NCBI RefSeq assembly: GCF_905404315.1
Contig: NC_066309.1
Span: 3,720,001 to 3,784,000, forward strand
Direction of reading: 5' to 3'
DNA: 64,000 nucleotides
Origin: Leptidea sinapis
Taxonomy: Eukaryota > Arthropoda > Insecta > Lepidoptera > Pieridae
Shown: positions 55,901 to 63,886 of the stretch, in pieces
How the letters are laid out: each line of letters begins with the position of its first letter
How positions within the stretch are numbered: position 1 is the first letter of the stretch
Program-made: the position numbers and the translations under genes
Notes under the pieces: generated by a model
What the model was told of the DNA's origin: nothing
The model's input: the letters and a program-made list of their open reading frames with translations, nothing else
Database searches by the model: none

Positions 55901-58900
55901 AAACCTTTGAGGGGGTCAAGGTTATTGTCTGTTTTCCATAATTACTTCTCATCATTGGCAGCTCGATATGAGTAGCTCTTCGTGTAACAAATCTGGTTAA
56001 CTTTTTTTTAATCATCATTTAAATCATTAACATCAACTTACGTCGATTCATTGTGTCTTCTACTGCATTTATCATGGGAAGTGTTCCGAAGAGCTGTTTG
56101 ACCTGTTTCCTAGACGCTACATGCTTAAATATTATGATCGCCATCTTTGATGACAGATGACAGAATTTTTCTTTCACTACATAATCACACACCAAACAAA
56201 GGAATGGATTTCCATTCGTTCTTTTTTCAGGACGAAACGGCATGGGATGCGATTACTAATTACAACAATAATCACGACCATCATGTTCACGAAGCATCCT
56301 TACACAAACATTGAATTCAAGCTCTAAAGGTGGACGCATCCAATATAGGATTATTTATATTTATACATTTTATTCTTTATCATGAAATATTTTATATTAA
56401 AAACGCTTTTAATATTGAACACAATACTTTGTATTAAAATACAGGCCCGGCCTAGTTTAATGACAACTAAAATAATATAAAATATTTTAATTAACTATTA
56501 GAAACACTTCTTATCCTACGGGATTAGTGGTGCGATTATTTTCAAAAGCATTGTGAATATTTGAAAATTATTTTGATGTATTTGGTGTTGTTTGTCCAGA
56601 AAAATATCGTGTATGTTCCATTACTTGTATTGTTATTATAGTATAATAATATTAAGTAGAATTAAGTGAACTAAGTAATGTATGAAGGATTTATAATATT
56701 GTAATGAAGGTTGTGACAACGGAATGAAAAATGTATTTAATATACAATTAATAATAATAATATATTGGATGCAGCACTTTAAAAACTAATTTGTTTTGTA
56801 TACAATATAGTACAGCCATTGTATACTCTATTAATTGAAATGAGTGGCCGTTGAGTTTCTTGTATGTTCTTCTCGCAAACTCTACTTTTTCCGAATATAT
56901 AGTAGATTCAGTAATTTAAATTAAATATTTATAGTGACGATTCAAAAGCGCTTAGTTTAAATGGTCGTAAACTTATTTTTACTTTTTGGTAAACTTAACA
57001 TCTAATTTAAACATTCAATGCCAGTCCTTACACGCGTTTAGTCGCTTAAAAGTATTTTTTTCGAATATGTAATTATTGTTACTTTGACGTTAAATATACA
57101 AATTTATACAAAACTAACATGTATCTAAATGGCCTAATCTTCTGAAGACACAAACATGACGTTATATTTGTATTATTATAGATGAGCAAAAGACAATACA
57201 GTGATACCCTTACCGTGAATCTGACGTAAGGTCGCTAGCAAAAAATTTTCAAATATTTGCATTAAAAATTATACGGCATCAAATTTTTTCAAACAAATAT
57301 TTGTCTCATCGCTAGCGAGTCTACGTGAGTAAACTAAAGGTGCGTACAGATTGGTAAAATGTAATGTACACATCGCTGCAATGTATCATGAATGATGAAA
57401 GGTAACAATTTCTCATAGTTTGGACGTCTTGTGTTCAGTTCACGCGCACGTTACTTAGTTCATTTCTGCCGTGAAGCAGTAATGTGTAAACATTATTGTG
57501 TTATTGTGTTTCGGTCTGAAGGGCGCCGCAGCTAGTGGAATTACTGGGCAAATGAGACTAAACATCTTATGTCTCAAGCGCAATTGTGGTGCCACTCAGA
57601 ATTTTTGGGTTTTTCAAGAATCCTGAGTGGCACCGCATTGTAATGAGTAGGGCGCATCAATAACCATCAGCTGAACGTCCCGCTCGTTTCGTCCCTTATT
57701 TGCAAAAAAAATTATACATTTATGTTACGTTACACCAGTCTGTACGCAACTTAATAATACTAGTAATTTAATAAGATGAGTGCTAGCCGAGTATGATTTT
57801 TAATTACTTATTGCTCGGCTACCCCATCAGAACGCCACAAACACATAACATCAACATCCATACGCTGGTATGCATACCAAGTACACCAAGTGAGAGTCCA
57901 ATTATGCGGAACCGTATTATATATTTTGTCAGTGTTAGTTAGTTGTTTAATATTCAAGATACTACGGAGCTAATGCCAAGTGTGAGTGGCTGTTTACGAA
58001 ATTTCAATCAAAATCGGTTACAGAAACAATAGATTCGCTTACCTTTTCTATCTTTCTGTATCTCCGTTAGAGATGATCTTTTTTCCCGCGCGCTTTGTTT
58101 AACTATACGCATATATATATAGTATAGTGTAAGTCTATGTCAACACTAGAATGTACAATATATATATATATATATAGAAGGTATTAGGGGTTAAAGTATG
58201 AAATTGCCGATTTGAAATGAAATCCTTTTTTTTTTTATTTAACATACTGTTATTCTATTCTATTATCTGTTATTCAAATATTTTTATTCAAAATAGGAAT
58301 CATAATCATTTATTGAACGTCAAAAACTACCACCCATTCAAAATAGACTGCCTCAGACCTGAGATGAACGGGCGCACGTAACTCAGTGGGTTTTTTTTTT
58401 ATAAAAATATATGGATTACAATGTAATACATATATCGTACAATAAACATTTATAATTAAAGAGCCTAAGGGTATTCGCTTTATTCCCAGTCCGTGGTGTC
58501 ATTAAGAAAATCTTTCCCACACAAACGTTTTTTAACAATTCTTTTAAATTTCGTAACACATTTGTTTTGTAAATTTTCTGGGATCAAATCTTTTTTCTCC
58601 CACTTTTTTAGACTTGCTTTTCTTAGTTTTGTTACGTTCTATAATTATTAATAAGTTTCCATGATGTACGCCACTTCTTTCAGTGGGTCCCAACATACAT
58701 GCATACTCGCCATCCTCCTTTCAAGTCCCTACGCCTTTTAGTTCCAGAGATAATGTGATGCGTGATGAGTCAATATACTTATAGATGGAAATGTATCATT
58801 AAATAATATATTTTATCTACACCCATGCTTTAAATCCTCTATTAAATATTCTGAAACAGTTAGCTTATTGCCAACATTAAAACACCCAATGTTCTAATAA

Positions 58901-60721
58901 CCATTACATCATCCAAAGGAGTGTTGTAATGTTGTACTGAATTTCATAACAACACTCCTATGTTTTTTTTTCGATCCCTTCATGCGCAAAGAGTTTCAAC
59001 AGACAGCCACATTCTTATTGCTCGATGCGTGGTATCTGTATGAATTTCAAAAAAAGAACATTTTCGTTTACGCGCGTTCCACACTCTCGGATCTCGTGTT
59101 TTAATACCCTTTATTACACAACAGTTGCATAAATAACTAAAAACAGATCTGTTACAGCTGCAGTAAAATCAAGGTCACATTCACAGTATTTGGTATTTAC
59201 ATACCTCTTATTTCTCTGACGATGCTTAGCGTGTGCTCTTTTCATTACCTAGTTACTGTTTACTGAATCACTTATTTAAATATATTCATGAATAATTTCT
59301 TGCCATGTAGCTTTATTCCATATTGTGAAAATAAGTATATGGTAGTCATTCTCAACAAAAGATTTTCTTAAATATAACTTGCTCATACTTTCGATATCCT
59401 TTTCCTCAAATTTTGTCACTTCTTCTCAATCTCTCTCAATCAAATAATTTAAAAAGGCTAAGATACTAATAAAAAAATTTAATACAAACAAATTCCAGAA
59501 TCTGTAGTTTACTTGTTATCAGGTTCTTGGGAGCTTTAAATTCTCCAGACTAAAACGCCACAGCATTCAGGGACTAGCAGCAAGAAACCTGACTATGAGC
59601 GAGAGACTTCTTACTGGAAAAGCCTCTCAATAATATAGAACTCACACCAAAATACAGACAAATTCAATCTGCCTTGCATTGGATCATTGTTTAAAGTCAG
59701 ATTGCCAAGATGGAAAATACAGAAAGAAAAAACAAAATAATTTCTGCTTTAGACGTTCTATGGTTATGTTATGATGTGGTACATTAGGTTTCGTTCTTAT
59801 CACCGCAAAGTAAAATGTTACGAGCATTGTTATGAGCCTTGAGCCATTACCAGCATTACCCATGCGAGTTCTTGCTTTCAATTTCAAGTAATTGATCAAA
59901 CACAAAATTTTAGGTGGAGCGCTGTAGTTTAATAAGAAATCTTTTTTTTTTATTTCCAGCTGACTGCGGTGTAACTCTACCATCAGGAACTAGCGCAGTT
60001 GTGGGTGCATTCGCAATGCATCGATCCAAGGCTATATGGGGCTCTGACGCGGATGAGTTCGACCCTGACAGATTCCTTCCAGAACGTTCGCGCGATCGTC
60101 ATCCTGCCGCTTTTATGCCATTCAGTTATGGCTCCAGGAATTGTATTGGTATGTATAAATTTAGTAACGAACAATTACTTTGTTCGCACACATTCGTTTT
60201 TCCGAAAATTTATTTCGTATTCGAGTTCATAAATCAGTATTTTTTTATAATATTTCCTCTCCAAAGTGCAAACGTTCCTATTTTGTCCTGACATATGTTT
60301 CGATTGCAAAGATTGTCAGTCCAAATAATATCCGATTCGGTATAAAACATCGCAAACTCCAAACGCTATAGGTTTGGTAGGTATATAAAAATATATGCCA
60401 TTCTAATCTTCGCTAGTTTCGTGGATATTACCTTCTATATATTATATTCAATTCGATTCGATTCCGGACATTACTATTACGAACGATTTATTTTTCTAAT
60501 ACATATTAACTGCAAAAGATATACTTACCTTTATATTAAATATGTTATTTCTATCAACAGGTCGAAACTTCGGTATGATCATCATAAAAAGCATACTATC
60601 AAGCGTTCTAAGAACATACAAGATCGAAGCTGATGAAATTGGTGCCCTAAAGATTGAGATGCTTCTTTTCCCTGTGAATGGGCACCAATTACGTGTCATC
60701 AAACGGGAAATTGTAAATTAA
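40943..60721 (+). CDS. Cytochrome P450, CYP4 clan (CYP340/CYP341-like), ten exons
   Basis: Membrane-bound mono-oxygenase and paralogue of the minus-strand P450. Exons: 40943-41099, 43133-43222, 43532-43642, 44597-44782, 46347-46543, 47786-47849, 50991-51174, 55017-55168, 59960-60148, 60561-60721. All junctions are GT-AG and the joined frame is 496 codons plus stop. Features: anchor MFILLVLIFVACSYW; WKSHR (123-127); AGNDTT (301-306); ESMR (359-362); meander FDPDRF; haem loop FSYGSRNCIG with Cys442. I chose the ATG at 40943 over the in-frame ATG at 40904 because it makes exon 1 equal in length to that of the paralogue, and TTTCAG just before it may be a 5'UTR acceptor. Introns are 0.3-4.8 kb and full of repeats, several within 200 bp of splice sites. 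Nothing in the exons suggests a pseudogene. The substrate is unknown. Confidence 0.93.
41142..41335 (+). pseudogene. J2 non-LTR 3' end
   Basis: GAAGCTTCCTTGTGCCGTGT-like start through ACCTTCAAAAAAAGCGCGTA to the TTTGTCCTCCTATTCCATA end and A tail. It lies in P450 intron 1, about 43 bp after exon 1. Confidence 0.8.
41526..41550. repeat. (GT)n tract
   Basis: About ten GT units following AAAACGAAGTGAG, in P450 intron 1. Confidence 0.85.
41915..42015 (-). mobile_element. tRNA-like SINE fragment
   Basis: The minus strand carries GCCCGAGTTCGAATCCCGG, a good B box with T-arm-like symmetry, preceded by GAGCTATTAGAGG. Downstream is a unique AT-rich body. It probably belongs to a tRNA-derived retroposon. 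It adjoins the 42021-42067 hairpin. Confidence 0.45.
42021..42067. repeat. Perfect hairpin with AT-rich stem
   Basis: ATCGGTGGGAAATATATATA at the left is mirrored as the exact inverse ending TTTCCCACCGAT, with a very short central loop. It is flanked by a tRNA-like sequence on the left and an M5 MITE on the right. Confidence 0.8.
42072..42205. mobile_element. MITE family M5 with 24-bp terminal inverted repeats
   Basis: Left CCCTTATTCATAATGGTCC and right end, whose inverse is CCCTTATTCATAATAGTCTG, match at 20 or more of 24 positions (continuing into a TTAA-like step). Size is 134 bp. No clear target duplication. It lies in intron 1 of the plus-strand P450. Confidence 0.7.
42222..42452 (+). 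pseudogene. J2 non-LTR 3' end
   Basis: It encodes the terminal MGTFKKRAYTFLKG-like region and the TTTGTCCTCCTATTCCATA end with an A run. It lies in P450 intron 1, after the M5 MITE. Confidence 0.8.
43059..43090 (+). mobile_element. Tiny RTE-like fragment near a splice acceptor
   Basis: GAAGACGCAGTGTTGGTAGG with CCCCCCACAAGAT matches the VGRPPTRW-coding part of the RTE family. It ends about 40 bp before exon 2 of the plus-strand P450. Confidence 0.55.
43765..43990 (+). mobile_element. Degenerate S1 repeat
   Basis: The segments GTCAAGCAGTAATGGGTAAG, CATCTTATGTCTCAACGTGA and CTGAGCGGCACTGCATTGTA are in S1 order, with several substitutions. The left head is unrecognisable. Confidence 0.6.
44290..44573 (-). 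mobile_element. S1 repeat directly upstream of P450 exon 4
   Basis: The minus-strand S1 copy runs from its tail (GGAGACGAGTCCAGCAGGAC) to its head complement CTCCCACTGG. Only 23 bp separate it from exon 4 at 44597, so the present acceptor tract lies at the repeat edge. Confidence 0.7.
44807..45183. mobile_element. MITE family M6, copy 1, with target duplication
   Basis: Terminal repeats CACGGACGAGTAAAAAAAG and its perfect inverse (19 bp). CCTTTATGT flanks both sides (44798-44806 and 45184-45192). There is no transposase. A second copy lies at 60868-61230 in the opposite orientation. It is inserted in P450 intron 4, 24 bp after exon 4. Confidence 0.85.
45285..45440. mobile_element. MITE family M1, fragment
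   Basis: AACGTCGAAAAAAATTAAGG, CCTCTATTTTGAGCAATGC, AAGTGACATACAAATTGCGA and AATAAACCTGGCTTG match the interior of 27875-28117. Both terminal repeats are lost. Confidence 0.6.
45560..45898. mobile_element. DNA element family M4, copy 2 (right end missing)
   Basis: Starts ATACCACTGGACTGGCGG and matches 37294-37652 until AGGCACAAAAACATAC. It lacks the terminal inverse of the other copy. Confidence 0.6.
45973..46200. mobile_element. Long-palindrome MITE (family M7)
   Basis: The two arms of about 78 bp are inverted: TACAAATGATTTGAG...AACAACTCGACACGTGTTTC on the left, and GAAACACGTGTTGAGTTGTT...CTCAAATCATTTGTA on the right. A core of about 70 bp separates them. The TA at both ends suggests a Tc1/mariner-type target. 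It lies in P450 intron 4, ending 146 bp before exon 5. Confidence 0.8.
46740..46845 (+). mobile_element. Short retroposon fragment
   Basis: GGTATCCGCCACCAGGGGTC and AGATGCGTTACCGGCCTTTA resemble the 28875-28990 fragment. Confidence 0.4.
46847..47140. mobile_element. MITE family M3, complete copy
   Basis: Left ACGGCTGTTCCCAATATAC and right ATATTGGGAACCGCCGT form inverted ends. An inner inverted pair TGTCCCAATATA and TATATTGGGAC is also present. A truncated copy lies at 33274-33475. It lies in P450 intron 5. Confidence 0.75.
47468..47695 (-). mobile_element. RTE-like non-LTR 3' end
   Basis: TCATCATCATCATCAGCC, then the complement of QQWTF and the RTE C-terminus (CGATCGGTCCTGCGCTGCCC). It ends about 90 bp before P450 exon 6. 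Confidence 0.7.
47928..48307 (-). mobile_element. Helitron-like repeat, copy 2 of the second subfamily
   Basis: The plus strand begins ACTAGCTGACTCGATACACG, the complement of a CTAGT end, and matches 39426-39785 over most of its length, including CAGCAGAACTGTCAAACCGT and CCCCATTAAAATCCGTTCAT. It lies in P450 intron 6. Confidence 0.6.
48838..48909 (+). tRNA. tRNA-like sequence (pseudo-tRNA or tRNA-derived retroposon)
   Basis: GAACAA at 48838 pairs exactly with TTGTTC ending at 48909, like an acceptor stem. TTAGCTCACTTGGCAGAGC is an A-box/D-arm. GTTCGAGTCC is a B-box/T-loop, but the T stem lacks about 3 bases. The anticodon loop has C instead of T at the position before the anticodon. It is therefore unlikely to be a working tRNA. 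It lies in P450 intron 6. Confidence 0.4.
49830..50236. other. Unrecognised GC-richer block in P450 intron 6
   Basis: This stretch is clearly richer in G+C and CpG than its surroundings (ACGCACGCACTAATCGACGC, CGCAGCGTCGTACGCGCGCC). It has no long conserved frame. It ends at the left border of a hAT-like MITE. It could be the promoter or LTR of an unknown element. Confidence 0.4.
50237..50668. mobile_element. hAT-like MITE
   Basis: Left CAGAGATAATCAAACTT and right, whose inverse is CAGTCTTTCTCAAAAAGG, resemble the CAGNG...CTCAAA ends of hAT elements. The inner sequence carries CGCCCCCT blocks near both ends. Flanks CTGTAATC and CTTTAATT match at 6 of 8 positions. It lies in P450 intron 6, about 320 bp before exon 7. 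Confidence 0.55.
51190..51880. other. Unrecognised intron 7 DNA
   Basis: Part of P450 intron 7. The segment 51490-51710 is open on the minus strand for 65 codons without a known motif. Probably an unidentified repeat. Confidence 0.3.
51885..51960 (+). mobile_element. Short non-LTR-like repeat end, copy 2
   Basis: CCCCATAGTACAGGCTATGC with CTAGTTTGGTGCAAG matches 19255-19335. Confidence 0.4.
51961..54183. other. AT-rich P450 intron 7 DNA
   Basis: No gene is seen. It contains CRE-like TGACGTC motifs at about 52587-52594 and 52713-52720, the latter next to ATTATGGCGGC, and a short (TTA)n tract near 53292-53310. Confidence 0.45.
54184..54482 (+). mobile_element. SINE-like repeat S1
   Basis: Full-span copy from ACCAGTGGAAGGCTC to the TCGTCCTGTATTTTCAAA tail, with substitutions in both stem arms. 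It lies in P450 intron 7. Confidence 0.65.
55194..55640. mobile_element. PiggyBac-like MITE (family M2), copy 2
   Basis: TTAATGCGACACTAAATGCC at the left and TTCGCCTTAA at the right correspond to the ends of 27018-27434, and the interior matches along its length. It starts 25 bp after P450 exon 8. Confidence 0.6.
56036..56115 (+). pseudogene. J2 non-LTR internal fragment
   Basis: CATTGTGTCTTCTACTGCAT and GGGAAGTGTTCCGAAGAGCT match the SLCVFYRIYHGECSEE region of J2. It lies in P450 intron 8. Confidence 0.55.
57339..57750. mobile_element. TIR DNA element split by an S1 repeat
   Basis: GGTGCGTACAGATTGGT at the left and ACCAGTCTGTACGCAAC at the right are inverted ends. The S1 repeat at 57467-57706 sits inside. 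Transposon family not determined. Confidence 0.55.
57467..57706 (+). mobile_element. S1 repeat, 5'-truncated and nested
   Basis: Starts at TTTCTGCCGTGAAGCAGTAA and runs to CGTCCCTTATTTGCAAAAAA. A stem GTGCCACTCAG/CTGAGTGGCAC keeps pairing through matched changes in both arms. 5' truncation supports retroposition. Confidence 0.7.
58270..58588 (-). pseudogene. J1 non-LTR 3' fragment
   Basis: The minus strand reads IPENLQNKCVTKFKRIVKKR, a small deletion, then DFLNDTTDWE and the 3'UTR with CAGACCTGAG-complement. It closely resembles the copy at 490-1885. Confidence 0.8.
58600..59940. other. P450 intron 8, unrecognised part
   Basis: AT-rich DNA before exon 9, with no exon or repeat that I can name. 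The minus-strand frame at 59684-59983 overlaps exon 9 and is not a gene. Confidence 0.4.
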
Positions 60722-60790
60722 TTAAATTAAAATTATAATATTCTGTATTTTTTCAGTATTAATAATTTTATTATATATCTCTATACTTTG

Positions 60791-60796
60791 AATAAA
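60791..60796 (+). terminator. Poly(A) signal of the plus-strand P450 gene
   Basis: AATAAA 70 bases after the stop codon at 60719-60721. Confidence 0.65.
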
Positions 60797-60867
60797 ATAT
60801 TACAAGAAATACCATGTCTTTTACTTCGGTACATCCGAACTTTATCCATTTCGCAGCATGTTTAATG

Positions 60868-61230
60868 CACGGACTAAAAAAAAAAGAAGGACTCCGCGCC
60901 GTTATATTACCAAGTGAAGCACCTTTATGTTAGTGTGTGTGCAGTTACGGGGTATACCAGTTACACAATTTTGTTTCCCTTAGATAATCATAATAAATCC
61001 ACAAATACTTTTATATTATTGTTTTTACACTTTTTCACAACGCACAACAAAATATTTTATTGCGACGCAAAATGATCTGTCACAGACGATGGCAAATCTC
61101 ATAATCGCGGCCGATCGGCTTGTATTAGTGTGTATGCGTAGGGCTATGTATTTACACGTTTGCCGGCTTGTTTTGGTGCCTCACTGTTATGTAAGGTGAC
61201 ACGGAGTCCTTACTTTTTTACTCGTCCGTG
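60868..61230. mobile_element. MITE family M6, copy 2
   Basis: Ends CACGGACTAAAAAAAAAAG and the inverse of CACGGACGAGTAAAAAAGT, then AAGGACTCCG shared inside. Flanks GTTTAATG and GTTTAAGG form an 8-bp duplication with one change. It lies just downstream of the plus-strand P450 poly(A) signal and in opposite orientation to 44807-45183. Confidence 0.75.
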
Positions 61231-61910
61231 GTTTAAGGTGGATTTAAAAGTAACAACACTGTACGGTACTTGCTGATTTTATTAGGAATCATGAGGGTGG
61301 TTAGACGTGCTCCGCAATCCGATGACACAAGTCGCCCTTGGGTTAACAAAACGGGAGGGAGGCTATTGAGCTTTGCTCGGGCGTGGTCACTAGCACTACA
61401 TCTGTAAACCGTGTTCTCTCGAGTGATATCCTATGGTCTTCAAGTCTACCACTACCTTCGTGACTCTCCACCAGTATTGACTTCAATACTAGTGTCTTTA
61501 CATCGTTCATATAAACCTTTCAAGCTTGCGATCGCCAGTGTGACGTTCACCTGTGTGTTTATTAGTATTTTAGTTTAGTGTTAAGTGTTTTTAGTTTTTA
61601 TTTATCAAAACTGGATTATTCTTAAGGTGGACAGGCAGGCCACTGAAGATCTTAGGCTCCTTCCTATTCTGCGGCATGTTTCTCCACTAGATAAAGGGCA
61701 GACTGGTTTTCTTCATCGCATAAAATACATGCTTACATCTTACATGATACATCTTATTCGTTTACGTTGAATTATACGCACCTCTCTTCGTATACGGATT
61801 AAATATAGATACATAAATTCATTTATTAATAGAGCTAAATACAAGCGCCATTAGGAAACCATAAAACAGTCCCAGACATTATTCCTGAGCCTGAACAAAC
61901 AACTGCGCTC
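61231..61910. other. Unrecognised intergenic DNA
   Basis: A moderately GC-rich stretch at 61300-61530 with no known motif. The frame at 61585-61770 has no family feature. Confidence 0.35.
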
Positions 61911-62047
61911 GTCACCTTGAGACATAAGATGATAAGTTTCATTTGCCCAGTAATTTCACTAGCTACGGCGTACTTCAGACCGAAACACAGTAACGCTTAC
62001 ACATTACCGCTTCACGGCAGAAATAGCCACCGTTGTGGTACCCATAA
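61911..62047 (-). mobile_element. S1 repeat, partial
   Basis: The complement reads CTTGAGACATAAGATG, CTTCAGACCGAAACACAGTA and GCTTCACGGCAGAAATAG, then GTTGTGGTACCCATAA. Both ends are missing. Confidence 0.65.
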
Positions 62048-62122
62048 CGTACCTATATAGTCTACGGTCTTGTAAAAAAACAAACATAATATACTAAGCA
62101 AGTTTAATAAATAACAAATACA

Positions 62123-62386
62123 TCATGGAGTTTCATCTGTTGTTTCATTTATATTCACCGTTACCATTGGCCGTGTGGCAGGCGTTTGTGAGATTCCCTT
62201 GTAGTCGAATGACATAAACTCCTCATCAATATCGATGACGTCACGGGAATCATCGATAGAGCAAGTGAGGAACTTATTGTAGAGACTCAGATCCAGGAAT
62301 CCGACGCCGCAGGGCCTGTCGATGAGACGGGACGTCATGATGCCTACAACATATCCCGAACAAACCAGGACAGTGCCCAAATCATC
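62123..62386 (-). CDS. Last exon of a probable serine protease homologue (non-catalytic)
   Basis: On the minus strand a good acceptor (ATTACAG) precedes an 87-codon exon ending in a stop. DDLGTVLVCSGYVVGI aligns with the GDSGGPLVC.G..VGI block of trypsin-like proteases, and RPCGVGFLDLSLYNKFL aligns with the following C..PGVYT.V..Y..W. block. The catalytic Ser position would be Leu, so the product should not be an active protease. A 43-residue acidic, Thr-rich tail follows the domain, which is unusual. Upstream exons (His and Asp regions) are not found to 64000, so they should lie further right. Assignment rests on one exon; another secreted or membrane protein is possible. Confidence 0.5.
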   Translation of the reverse strand, partial: DDLGTVLVCSGYVVGIMTSRLIDRPCGVGFLDLSLYNKFLTCSIDDSRDVIDIDEEFMSFDYKGISQTPATRPMVTVNINETTDETP

Positions 62387-63480
62387 CTGTAATTGTTAAG
62401 AAATAAATAAATAAAACTAGGGTTGTGTTAAAACACAAAGAAAATTTTATTTGCATTTATCTTATAGCTGTAATCTAGCGAAAAAAATTCCTTCTTATAC
62501 AGTATTTCCACCTTAACTCACTAAGTCCCGTAGAACTTTGCTCGACAGTATGTTCTCTTTAAATTACTACATAATATTATTGATTCTCCTCATCTTATAT
62601 CGAAACTAAACCTCACTGTTCCAAAAACTCAACCGATTGCGTGTAAGAAATAAAATCCATTTCTCTGTAATTATGCAGGATCTAATTTAGGCTATATCTC
62701 TCCCTTGAATAGAATTAATTACCAGGGAATATAGTCATCACGATGAAGTCGACATATTTGATCACAACTTACACAAATTTAAAAAATATATTAAAACGGT
62801 TCTTTCAAGGGAGGGATGACCTCAATCGTTATTTTTCGATAATATTTTGTGTAAATTTATGTTAAGATTGTATTCGTAGATATATAATATATTATAGTTC
62901 TGTTTAAATTTATTATTCAAACAAAACAAATCTTATAACTATAGTTTTTATTTTATTTTGTGGCTTAATTTAATTAAATAACATGTTTTTTCGCCTATAA
63001 TTGAGGCATCACTTACCATATGAATGTTATTGTTTTTGTATTATACTATGTTTTATATTAGTGTATACCTTGTTGGCGGAATTTAATAAATAAATAAATA
63101 AAAAATAGGGACCGTGCACTAATGGCAGGGTTATAAATGCCACAGGAAAACTTAAACTGTGTGTAAGCAATAGGTGTTATTGTCAGAATTAAATGAACCA
63201 AAGTTACTAAAAGAAATAATATATCAGCATCATTTAAGACAATTTATTGACCATGTTAATTTTTAACATATTTAGGATGTCATGTGCATATAACCTACAC
63301 GTCAATATTTGCAAGTTCTACTACACTTAAAGATTGACATATTTTAAGGGATACCTAGTAAATTTTGTCAATCTGTTCAATGTAAAATTTGATCATTGTC
63401 GCATAATCGAGGCAAATTTATTATTTATACTTGTGCGATGATGTCTGACTTAAAAATAATCTAATTATTTATTGGAAAAA

Positions 63481-63678
63481 ATGACAAAATCAACAACATA
63501 TAATAATGTTCAGTCATTCCTACACAATTTAATTACAATGGGAAGACGAAAGCAATTGTCTACTCCAAATATCATGAGGGCTGAAAACCAGTGTTGTGTT
63601 GGTGTCTTCTGCACTGACCAACAATATACTGAGTCAGCTCCTTTTGAGCAAGGAATCACGTGCACACAGTTATTTTAA
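63481..63678 (+). other. Unrecognised 65-codon open frame
   Basis: Starts MTKSTTYNNVQSFLHNL and ends ITCTQLF. It contains four cysteines in the last 30 residues and has a poly(A)-like signal about 115 bases downstream. I see no homology and no splice acceptor that would make it a terminal exon. It may be part of an unidentified transposon. Confidence 0.2.
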
Positions 63679-63859
63679 TTTATCTATTTTTAAATTTGAT
63701 AATATTTGTTACCTCATTTTGCTTAGTATTTTAAGATTTTAATTAATATGTATTGTAAATTGTTGTCTTTTGTGTGTGTGTTTTTTTTATTGCTAATAAA
63801 GTGTTTTTTTTTTCCTATTTATATTAATTATTAAGTGCATCGCGAAACATAAGCTGGTA

Positions 63860-63886
63860 TATTGAAGTCCTGGGTGGACTTCAATA
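63860..63886. repeat. 11-bp-stem hairpin
   Basis: TATTGAAGTCC, a 5-base loop, and GGACTTCAATA. Perfect but short; it may mark a small foldback element. Confidence 0.5.
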
